Shown here piece by piece: positions 37,908 through 45,786 of a DNA stretch of 64,000 nt. A program made the position numbers and the translations under genes. Each line of letters opens with the position of its first letter. Position 1 is the first letter of the stretch. The notes under the pieces were generated by a model. It was not told the DNA's origin. It was given only the letters and a program-made list of their open reading frames with translations, and searched no databases. Source of the stretch: Psychrobacter sp. P2G3 (GTDB lineage: Bacteria; Pseudomonadota; Gammaproteobacteria; Pseudomonadales; Moraxellaceae). The stretch is from the NCBI RefSeq assembly GCF_001593285.1, contig NZ_CP012529.1:3224001-3288000 (forward strand), read 5' to 3'.

Positions 37908-38043
37908 CGCTAACCAATCTCAGACAGTCAACGGCTATCAAAGTTGTTAAGGTGTTTTTTGATCATAGTATCAGCTACTTGTGAATATTAAGCCTGACCT
38001 AATATAAAGCAAATAATGCCAATAAATATGTAACGGAATCACT

Positions 38044-38838
38044 ATGTCATTGCCTTTAATAAAGCCTTATTTATTTAAATTTTTATCAAAGAAACTTAGC
38101 TTAGCGCTACTGACTAGCTTAGCGTTGATAGCGTGTAGTCCAGCCACTGATAAAGAGGCTGACGCTAACGACCCAGTAGTAGATGTACCTCAAGCAGAGG
38201 TTGCTAATGAAGTTCCACGTGAAACAGCAACTGAGCAAGATAATGTCGCGTCGATTGAGCAACCTCTTACTATTTTAGCACTTGGCGACTCTCTGACCGA
38301 AGGTCTAGGGGTAGACCCTGATGACAATTACCCTGCCCAATTAGAAGCAACGCTCAAAGATATGGGCTACGAGAATGTCAAAGTCATCAACTCAGGTCTC
38401 AGTGGGGAAACCAGCACTGGCTTGATCAACCGTTTGGACTGGGTTGCACAAACCAAGCCTGACATTACTATTTTGACCATCGGTGCGAACGATGCTATCC
38501 GTGGTATTGACGTCGCAACCGTTGAAGCCAATATCCGTACTGCTGTCAAACGCTTACAAGACAATGGCAGTGAAGTCATCTTGGGCGGCATGCAGATTTA
38601 TGACAATCTTGGCTCTGATTATGTACAGTCGTTTGCCGCGATTTATCCTCGTGTCGCTAAAGATATGAACGTCACGCTTATTCCGTTCTTCTTAAATGGT
38701 GTGGGCGGTGACCCTGAGCTCAATCAAGCTGATGCCATTCATCCGACCAAGGATGGCTACACAGTTATCGTTAATGATAATATCCTGCCAATCTTAGCGC
38801 CTAAGCTTGAAGCAATGGTAGAGAATGAAAGCAACTGA
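38044..38838 (+). CDS. tesA: TesA-like SGNH-family arylesterase (lipoprotein)
   Basis: A 264-residue GDSL/SGNH hydrolase. An N-terminal signal ends in lipobox LIAC (residue about 37), followed by an acidic Asp/Glu-rich linker. Block I is GDSLTEG with nucleophile Ser83, block II NSGLSGETS, block III GANDA, and block V DAIHPTKDGY with the Asp and His. The fold and the neighbours ybbA and ybbP match the tesA locus of enterobacteria, although there tesA is divergent and here it is co-directional. Likely a periplasmic acyl-ester or lysophospholipid hydrolase. Confidence 0.88.
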   Translation: MSLPLIKPYLFKFLSKKLSLALLTSLALIACSPATDKEADANDPVVDVPQAEVANEVPRETATEQDNVASIEQPLTILALGDSLTEGLGVDPDDNYPAQLEATLKDMGYENVKVINSGLSGETSTGLINRLDWVAQTKPDITILTIGANDAIRGIDVATVEANIRTAVKRLQDNGSEVILGGMQIYDNLGSDYVQSFAAIYPRVAKDMNVTLIPFFLNGVGGDPELNQADAIHPTKDGYTVIVNDNILPILAPKLEAMVENESN

Positions 38839-38907
38839 TTCGACTGACTGAGAAAATTTTAAAAAGCCAGTGCAAGTAACAGACACTACGTCAACTGAGA
38901 CCCTGTA

Positions 38908-39642
38908 ATGACCTTATCAAATCCGACTGCACCAACATCAGAAGCTATATCAAATTCTGCACAGCAAGCCCTACTAACCGCCTCGCATCTCAATAAAACC
39001 GTGCAAGTCGGGGAACAATCGCTGTCTATTATCAAGGACGTTAGTATTCATGTTGATGCTGGCGAGTTTGTAGTGATTATGGGTAAATCAGGCTCGGGTA
39101 AATCAACTTTGCTTGGTTTGCTGGCAGCGTTAGATTATCCCGATAGCGGCTCGGTTGAGCTGGCTGGACAGACATTAAGCAGTCTTGATGAAGATGCCCT
39201 TGCCGTCATTCGTCAACGTGATATGGGCTTTGTTTTTCAGTCATTTCACCTATTACCAACTTTGACGGTGGCGGAAAACATTGCCTTCCCGCTTGATATC
39301 GCTCGACGTCCGAATAAAGCACGCGTCAATGAATTGATTGAGGCCGTCGATTTGGGTCATAGACGTCATAGTCTGCCCAATCAATTATCAGGCGGTGAGC
39401 AACAACGCACGGCGGTGGCACGAGCACTGGTATCGCGTCCCAAAATCGTCTTCGCTGATGAGCCGACAGGTAATTTAGACGAGCAAAACGCTGACCAAGT
39501 GATGAAGCTATTATTAGATTTACGCCAGCAGACGGGTTCAGCACTCGTCGTCGTGACTCATGATCCTGCGCTTGCCGAAATCGCAGATCGAGTCATTACC
39601 ATGCATGACGGTATGATAGATGGGTCGAAAGTTAATGGATAA
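38908..39642 (+). CDS. ybbA: ABC transporter ATP-binding protein YbbA-like
   Basis: A 244-residue ABC ATPase of the LolD/MacB group. Walker A is GKSGSGKST, the Q-loop is FQSFHLLP, the signature is LSGGEQQR, Walker B is IVFADEPTGNLD, and the switch is VVTHD. It pairs with the FtsX-type permease that overlaps its end. The YbbAP system is thought to handle lipids or envelope material; the function is not established. Confidence 0.93.
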   Translation: MTLSNPTAPTSEAISNSAQQALLTASHLNKTVQVGEQSLSIIKDVSIHVDAGEFVVIMGKSGSGKSTLLGLLAALDYPDSGSVELAGQTLSSLDEDALAVIRQRDMGFVFQSFHLLPTLTVAENIAFPLDIARRPNKARVNELIEAVDLGHRRHSLPNQLSGGEQQRTAVARALVSRPKIVFADEPTGNLDEQNADQVMKLLLDLRQQTGSALVVVTHDPALAEIADRVITMHDGMIDGSKVNG

Positions 39643-42229
39643 CATGGATAAAGAGTCAAATTATTCTGGTGGCATGATAAGTCAACTTTTTACTCGCGAT
39701 CTAGGCGCACAAGCTTTAAGTCGTAGCTGGTGGCGGCGCTGGGTATATCCAGTGTTGTATTTATTGACGCTCACGCTATCGCTTGCCACCTACCTCACTC
39801 TTGATTCTATCCAGCAGTCTGTTGATAGCTACATCACAGACAATCAGCGCGCGCTAATCGGTGGTGATCTGATACTTGAGAGTAATCAAGAATGGCCAGC
39901 GGACATTTTAAAGCAAGTCCAAACCTTGCCTGACGACCAAATCGTCTACGATCATCAGTTCAGCTCTATGGTAGTTACCGACGAGCAAACCTTGCTGGTG
40001 CGCGTTAAAGGTATCACGCCAGCTTATCCGCTATACGGAACAGCAGAAACAGCTTCGGGCAAACCATTATGGGAACAGCTCAAGCCTGACACCGTGGTCG
40101 TCGCGCCAGAAGTCCTGCAAGGTATCAATGCGAGTATTGGCGATAGCATTACTATTGGCGAAGGGCAATTTACGATCAGCGATGTGCTGACCAAAGAGCC
40201 GGATCGTCCACTTAGTGCCTTTGACTTTGGCGGGCATGTCCTCATGCAAGCGGACGCCCTGGAAGCAACCAACTTACTCGGTCAACGTAGCCGCGTGCGT
40301 TATCGCATTGAGATGGCAGGAGACGTTGAGACCATAGAGCCACTACGTGAGCGGTTAGAGCAAACCTTGACCAGCTACCCTGATATTAGACTGTCTGATA
40401 TCGATTCAGAGGACACGCAAATATCGCGTATCTCTGACAATGTATTGATGTTTTTGAAGTTACTGGTCATTGCGGTATTGCTATTATCAGCGGTGGCGAT
40501 GTATGGGGTCATCACGGCTTTTGTAACCAAGCAGCAGTCTAACAATGCGATTCGCTTGGCCTTAGGTGAGCCTCTCAAATCTCTCAAACGTAGCTATTAT
40601 CAGCTACTGATAGCAACCACTGTTATCGCCTGTATTGCAGCGAGTATACTGAGTTTCGGCTTACTGCAAATTGGTCAGCCGTATCTTATTGCCATCCTGC
40701 CAGCAGACGTTGGCCTAGCCATCAACCCTATCAGTATAATCAAAACCATCATCATTGCTTTAGTACTGACCTTACTGATTGCCCAGCGTGGCTTAAGCAC
40801 TCTCAGCACCACTAAGCCTGCAACATTGCTCAATCAAGGTGCTAGCCAGCAATCACAAAACCTGCCTTGGTATCGACGCCTACCCCTATTATGGTACGGT
40901 CTGATGCTCGTAGGACTGTATGCGTTTTTTGCTTATGAAGTTGGCTCATTAACATTTGGCGCGCAGCTACTTGCTGGTTTAATTGCCTTTGTGGCGATAT
41001 TTTGGCTATTGGCACGCGCTTGGCTATGGCTGCTGACCAAATTGGCGATGAATACTGATATCAGTTGGATGAAGCGCATTGCCATTCATAACCTTGCGCG
41101 TAAAGGCAACCAATCTGCACTGTTCTTTGTCACCCTATCGTTATCAGTCGCTGTCCTCACGCTCATCACCACGCTCAATCATAGTATCAATGCGCAGTTT
41201 ATTAATGCGTATCCTGAAGATGCGCCGAATTTGTTTTTATTAGATGTCCAAAGCGATCAACATGAGGATATTAATGCCTTAATCGGTACGCCAGTGAGCT
41301 ACTATCCGGTCATTCGCGCACGTGTCGTGACAGCAAACGACGTACCCGCGCAAGATATCGAACCTGCGGATGGCTTTGATGAGCCTACCCGCGTCTTTAA
41401 CTTAAGCTACGCAGATACGGTGATGGACACGGAGTTCATTACTGATGCGGTAGAAGACAATAAGCTGTACTCGCCTATCGAAGCTGATGGTCAACAAGGC
41501 CAAACGCCACAGATTGCACCACTGTCTATTTTAGATACTGCTGCAGGCATGCTCAATGTCGGTATGGGCGATCAGGTTCGTTTTAATATTCAAGGTATCG
41601 AAATCGTTGGTCAGATTACCAGTATTCGCTCACGTTACGAGCGTGGCCCAAGCCCTTATTTTTATTTCTTGTTTGAGCCATCGGTGCTATCTGCTGCTCC
41701 GCAAATCCAATTTGCCACCGCGCATGTGGCAGAAGATGCTATCCCAGAGCTGCAAGGCAAACTGGTACGCGAATTTCCTGCTGTCACTACCATTGACGGT
41801 ACGGCAATCGCCGAACAAGTCCAAGAGCTGGTGGTACAAATGAGCCGCTTGGTCTATGTCTTTACATTGCTGGCATTGCTGACGGGTGTGATGGTGTTGA
41901 TAAGCTCACTCCTCTCTACCTCGCAAGATCGCATGCAAGAAAGCGCCTCGTTCAGGCTATTAGGGATGCAAAAGCGCGACTTATATATGCTCAATATCTT
42001 AGAGCTTGGGGTGCTTGGTATTAGTGCGGCGACATTTGCGGTGGTTATCGCCAGCGTTGGCGCATGGTTTGCGATTACCCAATGGTTCAATCTACGCTTT
42101 AGCGTGCCGTGGGTAAACTTAGGAATCGGCAGTGCAGCGTTAGTTGCCTTGTTATTTGGCATTGCTATTATCTATGTCAGATTGGTGATTGGACGTGGGA
42201 TTATGGCAAGGGTTCGGGCGATGATTTAG
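39620..42229 (+). CDS. ybbP: FtsX-family ABC transporter permease YbbP-like
   Basis: A permease of 869 residues with one N-terminal helix, a large periplasmic domain, then two blocks of FtsX-type helices (about residues 265-420 and 690-860) flanking a second periplasmic domain: the ten-helix layout of YbbP. It overlaps ybbA by 23 bp; an alternative start at 39635 (ATGGATAA overlap) would remove five residues. With ybbA and the TesA-like lipoprotein it probably forms one functional unit at the envelope. Confidence 0.92.
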   Translation: MGRKLMDNMDKESNYSGGMISQLFTRDLGAQALSRSWWRRWVYPVLYLLTLTLSLATYLTLDSIQQSVDSYITDNQRALIGGDLILESNQEWPADILKQVQTLPDDQIVYDHQFSSMVVTDEQTLLVRVKGITPAYPLYGTAETASGKPLWEQLKPDTVVVAPEVLQGINASIGDSITIGEGQFTISDVLTKEPDRPLSAFDFGGHVLMQADALEATNLLGQRSRVRYRIEMAGDVETIEPLRERLEQTLTSYPDIRLSDIDSEDTQISRISDNVLMFLKLLVIAVLLLSAVAMYGVITAFVTKQQSNNAIRLALGEPLKSLKRSYYQLLIATTVIACIAASILSFGLLQIGQPYLIAILPADVGLAINPISIIKTIIIALVLTLLIAQRGLSTLSTTKPATLLNQGASQQSQNLPWYRRLPLLWYGLMLVGLYAFFAYEVGSLTFGAQLLAGLIAFVAIFWLLARAWLWLLTKLAMNTDISWMKRIAIHNLARKGNQSALFFVTLSLSVAVLTLITTLNHSINAQFINAYPEDAPNLFLLDVQSDQHEDINALIGTPVSYYPVIRARVVTANDVPAQDIEPADGFDEPTRVFNLSYADTVMDTEFITDAVEDNKLYSPIEADGQQGQTPQIAPLSILDTAAGMLNVGMGDQVRFNIQGIEIVGQITSIRSRYERGPSPYFYFLFEPSVLSAAPQIQFATAHVAEDAIPELQGKLVREFPAVTTIDGTAIAEQVQELVVQMSRLVYVFTLLALLTGVMVLISSLLSTSQDRMQESASFRLLGMQKRDLYMLNILELGVLGISAATFAVVIASVGAWFAITQWFNLRFSVPWVNLGIGSAALVALLFGIAIIYVRLVIGRGIMARVRAMI

Positions 42230-42337
42230 AGGTTTTTACTTGATATTCCTAGTAGACACCATCTCTAAAAGGTTCTTACAGTCTTATGACCATAAAGAAG
42301 ATTGTTTTAATTGATATAATTTTAACTAAGAGAAGAT

Positions 42338-43225
42338 ATGAATATTTTTAGGATGCACATTAAACCTGGTGGTAAAGCCTCAAGGAAAACAACTTTTGAT
42401 TATTGTATCGACAACAACTTGCTAGGCGTAGGCTGGCAGGTTCGAGATGTGAACAATACTAAAAACTGGGAAGACTACTATGAAAAAGCCAAAGAGAAAT
42501 ATGGAAAGGTAAATCAATGTGCTTATATTCATAAACACGTCAAAGTTGATGACTTAGTGTGGACTAGAGATAAGAGCAAAGGCTATTTTCTTGCTAAAGT
42601 AGTGTCAGAATGGGAATATTTTAATAGCGAGGCTTCAATCAATGAAAATATTGATATTGTAAATATTTTTAGAGTCGAACTCTTAGCAGTTCCAATTGGA
42701 GCAGTGCCAGGAAAAGTAATCGCTAGTTTTAGAGCTTCTAGAGCTTGTCAGAAGATAGCTGGTAATTCTATTAAGATATATTCTAGAATGTTGTGGAATG
42801 AACTATCACAAAACCAGTATTACGATACGAGTAATGACAAATTTAATGATATTTTCTTAATGTTAGATGATGAAGAAACAGAAGATTTAGTATTTCTTTA
42901 TTTACAGAGTATCGGTTGGTACGTTGTGCCTAGCTCGCGTAAAGGGGATACTATGAGCTTTGAGTACCTTGCTATAAACCCACAAACAGGTAGGCGAGCT
43001 CTGACTCAAGTTAAGACTGGACATTCTACTGTACCTCGTAGTAGTTATAACGATCGTGATTCGGATGAGCATATATTTCTATTTCAAACTAATGAAAAAT
43101 ACGTCGAAGAATCTTCGAGCTTATTGACGAATATATCTAGAAAAAATATTATCGATTTTCTTAGAGAATCAAGAGACTGGTTGCCTGAGAACTTCGTATT
43201 GAAGATGAAAGCATGTTCAATGTAA
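42338..43225 (+). CDS. Putative EVE-like sensor plus PD-(D/E)XK-like nuclease
   Basis: A 295-residue protein, not recognised as a named gene. Residues 1-150 have the pattern of EVE/PUA-like modified-base-binding domains: GVGW (30-33), CAYIHKHVKVDDLVWTRD (61-78), GYFLAKV (82-88) and WEY (92-94). Residues about 178-250 look like a restriction-nuclease core. Glu182 sits in the first helix, GW at 193-194, an SSRKGDTMSFEY stretch holds Asp204 and Glu209, and then comes QVK (224-226), the (Q/E)XK motif of Mrr-like enzymes. The combination suggests a modification-dependent (type IV-like) restriction enzyme. The gene is visibly AT-richer than its neighbours, has the ribosome site AGAGAAG, and is a single gene. 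Family assignments come from pattern recognition only. Confidence 0.6.
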   Translation: MNIFRMHIKPGGKASRKTTFDYCIDNNLLGVGWQVRDVNNTKNWEDYYEKAKEKYGKVNQCAYIHKHVKVDDLVWTRDKSKGYFLAKVVSEWEYFNSEASINENIDIVNIFRVELLAVPIGAVPGKVIASFRASRACQKIAGNSIKIYSRMLWNELSQNQYYDTSNDKFNDIFLMLDDEETEDLVFLYLQSIGWYVVPSSRKGDTMSFEYLAINPQTGRRALTQVKTGHSTVPRSSYNDRDSDEHIFLFQTNEKYVEESSSLLTNISRKNIIDFLRESRDWLPENFVLKMKACSM

Positions 43226-43412
43226 ATAAATCAATTTCGATGGTGCAACTTAATCCCATTCGCTAATATAGCAACCGCATAATGTTGGCAAGGTAGCGGC
43301 TACCGTTGTCCATTCATTAACTGTTATAGCATGCAAGTGGTCTCTAGGTAATACTTGAAACAGCCAAAATACTTTATAGTGTTTTCGCTATTTCGAAGCG
43401 AGTCATGATTCG

Positions 43413-44177
43413 TTAATTTTGCGATGGCTCGTCGGGGTATATTACACTGATATAAGCATTATTTAATGTACTCATTGCCATGCCATAAAGCACCATGTCA
43501 GAGTCATTCATTTTCCGATTAACCATTTCTATAATTTCACTAGATTGCTCAAGATTTTCAGGGTTAATTGTATGGATGTAAAGCAATAGACTTCTAACGT
43601 CTTTTATAGGAAGGTTACCTATAAATCCTTCAATCTCCTGTTTATTTTTCTTGAAAAAATCGTCTGATAAATAAAGCTTTGATTCTGCATATTGAGTATA
43701 TGAGCATTGATTAAAAAAACTGACAATATCATTCAGATCCATAGCGATATAGCTCCCGTGCACACTCAACATAGCTTGGAACTGATGTACAATCCTATCA
43801 ACCTGCTTAAGCTCACAGCAAACCACACCATCTATGACGTTATCAATTTCCATAAATCTACGACTGGTTCTTATGCCAATCAACAATTCTGCACCTGACT
43901 GTTCTTTTAATGCACTAAGACCTTCTTCATTCCACTCATCGTCAAATAAAAAGAAAGCGCAGCAACAAGGTACGCTAAAGTCACCTTTAGGATTATACAT
44001 TTTAAATTGTGTTTTTAGTTTCCAGTCGTTGATAATATCATCTGGTATAGAATATTTTGAGCCTGTCGATGTAGTAGCTTTAAGCTGAAAATTTTGGTCT
44101 GCAATACTGTTGCCATTATTTTTTGATGGTTTAGTTTTGAGGTTAACCTCATCAAGTGATTGCTGTACATTATTCAC
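43413..44177 (-). CDS. Hypothetical protein resembling the FtsZ C-terminal domain
   Basis: About 254 residues from a GTG start with AAAGGGA six bases upstream; an ATG at 44195 has no ribosome site. No signal peptide or membrane helix. Residues about 126-247 follow the order of the FtsZ core's second half. A helix (QVDRIVHQFQAML) leads into IAMDLNDI, matching the FtsZ T7 loop (INVDFADV) with both aspartates kept. Then come a linker, a strand/helix unit (VRSLLLYIHTI ... SSEIIEMVNRKM), a strand (DMVLYGMAM) and a last strand (YISVIYP). The GTP-binding glycine loop is absent. The first 70 residues are polar and probably flexible, followed by a Cys triplet. AT-rich, convergent with the nuclease-like gene. 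Confidence 0.55.
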   Translation of the reverse strand: MNNVQQSLDEVNLKTKPSKNNGNSIADQNFQLKATTSTGSKYSIPDDIINDWKLKTQFKMYNPKGDFSVPCCCAFFLFDDEWNEEGLSALKEQSGAELLIGIRTSRRFMEIDNVIDGVVCCELKQVDRIVHQFQAMLSVHGSYIAMDLNDIVSFFNQCSYTQYAESKLYLSDDFFKKNKQEIEGFIGNLPIKDVRSLLLYIHTINPENLEQSSEIIEMVNRKMNDSDMVLYGMAMSTLNNAYISVIYPDEPSQN

Positions 44178-44270
44178 TGTAATTCCCTTTATCATCTAAA
44201 ATAGTTCTATCTGAAGCACGCTGCCATAGCATTTTCATAAAGTTTACTGAACATAATAGCAGAGCTTATT

Positions 44271-44332
44271 CGGTGGGTTACGCCTTATCTGCATCCTCTA
44301 TGAGAATTTGACAAGCTTAACGCGCCCTACCG
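44271..44332. repeat. Imperfect inverted element (cggtgggtta ... cgccctaccg)
   Basis: The ends cggtgggttacgc and taacgcgccctaccg are partly complementary, as in short intergenic palindromes common in gamma-proteobacteria. Only one copy is seen in this window. Confidence 0.35.
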
Positions 44333-44393
44333 CCCGCACTCAAAACTTATATTTCAACCACTATAATGAACTTTGCCGTAGCAAGGCTTTTTA

Positions 44394-44538
44394 GCCCTGA
44401 TTGAAGCGGTAGCTTGGTGGACTGTGGCGCTTACAGCACATCGCACAGGAGTGGTCGCTCGGACGTTAGAACGCTACTGTGCCTAGGTGCTGTGCGCCGC
44501 AGACTGCCAACTACAAGCAAAAAGCAGGATTAGCTCCA
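44394..44538. repeat. Structured hairpin repeat, copy A
   Basis: About 145 bp. A long stem spans 44414-44510: ttgg, then ctgtggcgc, acagcac and gcacag on the left arm pair with ctgtgc, gtgctgt, gcgccgcag and ccaa on the right. The loop region gagtggtcgctcgg ... gaacgcta is nearly identical to copy B at 47751-47898, while the stems differ yet still pair. Confidence 0.7.
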
Positions 44539-44626
44539 AAACCTCCAAAATATCAAACGCCCAAAACCTCAAACCAAAACCCTCTTAATTCACATCTCAG
44601 TTATTTTAATCCCAACCACTTTAATC

Positions 44627-45574
44627 CTAGTTGTTTTCAATAAAATCATTAATTTGCCGAGTGATTATCTTCCATAGTTTGACTTGCGAGGCTCGGCTGC
44701 CTGCACCCATATGCGGGGTTAAAATGATGCGAGGATGACCTTCATTGGCAAGCTGGACAATCGGGTCATTTTCGCCGGCAGGTTCATTTTCAAATACGTC
44801 GGTAGCATAGCCGAGTATTTGCTCCTGTTTGACTGCGCTAGCTAAGGCCTCGCTATCGACAATCTTGCCACGTGCGACGTTGACCAGTAGCGGTTTTTTG
44901 CTCATTTTGCTTAGGGTATCTTGGTTAATGAGATGTTTGGTTTCCTCAGTGAGTGGACAGTGTATGGTGATGACATCGGAGTTACTAAGGACGGTTTCAA
45001 AGTCGGTGTAGTCGTCATTACGAGGCTTGCGACCTTGGCGCTCTGCCCATAGGACGTTCATGTCATAGGCTTTGGCAAGCTTGGTAATCCGCTTGCCAAT
45101 GTCACCGATACCAATCATACCGATGGTTAAACCCTCGAGATCAATGGCTTCAGCATCGATGATATCGGCTCGCCCCTTCTCCTTCCATTCGCCACTTTTA
45201 ACTTTGTTGTGATAATGGATACTGGCACGCATGGCGCTGAGTAATAGCATCATGGTGTGCTCGGCGACGGTAGCACTGGCAAAATCCGGTGCGTTGAGGA
45301 GCTTGACGTCGTTGTCTGCGCAGGCTTGTTTGTCAATATGGTTGGAGCCGACAGAGAGGAGCTGGATGAGTTTGAGATTGGGTAGCGCCTCAATCACTTC
45401 ACGCTCGATACGTAGGGAGCCATTAATCATGATGTCGGCATCTTGACAGCGCTCAATGATGGTTTTATTGTCTTGTGGGGTTTCTTCAAAGGTGACGTAG
45501 TCCGTTATTTTTTCGGGGGTAGGTCGCGCAAGGTCGGTAGCAAATCTTTTTTCATCGAGTAATACGGCTTTCAT
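44627..45574 (-). CDS. D-isomer-specific 2-hydroxyacid dehydrogenase
   Basis: A 315-residue NAD(P)-dependent D-2-hydroxyacid dehydrogenase. The Rossmann motif is GMIGIGDIGKR (about residue 153). The catalytic residues are Arg in NVARGKIVD, Glu in FENEP and His in TPHMGAGS. The closest look is glycerate/hydroxypyruvate or phosphoglycerate dehydrogenase-like enzymes without the ACT domain; the substrate cannot be fixed by eye. Strong ribosome site AAAGGAG. Divergent from avtA, with about 210 bp between them. Confidence 0.9.
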   Translation of the reverse strand: MKAVLLDEKRFATDLARPTPEKITDYVTFEETPQDNKTIIERCQDADIMINGSLRIEREVIEALPNLKLIQLLSVGSNHIDKQACADNDVKLLNAPDFASATVAEHTMMLLLSAMRASIHYHNKVKSGEWKEKGRADIIDAEAIDLEGLTIGMIGIGDIGKRITKLAKAYDMNVLWAERQGRKPRNDDYTDFETVLSNSDVITIHCPLTEETKHLINQDTLSKMSKKPLLVNVARGKIVDSEALASAVKQEQILGYATDVFENEPAGENDPIVQLANEGHPRIILTPHMGAGSRASQVKLWKIITRQINDFIENN

Positions 45575-45730
45575 GGGGTACTCCTTTTTTAATGGTGGCT
45601 CTTTTACTTAAAACTTACTATATAAGGGTTGCAGATGAGGATGTGTTAGCGTTTGTTAGACATCGGACAAGCTCTTGTATATTAAGGTCTGCATCAAGCA
45701 AGGTTGTTTACTCACCTTGTAGCCCTCATT

Positions 45731-45739
45731 TGCTATAAT
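45731..45739 (+). promoter_or_regulatory. Extended -10 promoter for avtA
   Basis: TGCTATAAT, a full TGn plus TATAAT extended -10, 47 bp before the avtA start. The same TTTGCTATAATAG wording appears before hemN. Confidence 0.6.
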
Positions 45740-45786
45740 AGCGCCACTTTATCAATTAATAACCTCCTACACCTCACGGTAACCTT

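Larger units (their letters stand above)
44196..44626. other. Gene-free stretch with repeats
   Basis: About 430 bp between the FtsZ-like gene and the 2-hydroxyacid dehydrogenase. It holds an imperfect inverted element (44271-44332) and copy A of the hairpin repeat (44394-44538). Confidence 0.6.

Noticed and set aside
42338..44177. The nuclease-like and FtsZ-like genes as a toxin-antitoxin or operon pair
   Set aside because: They are convergent and not co-transcribed, so a coupled system cannot be claimed from position alone.
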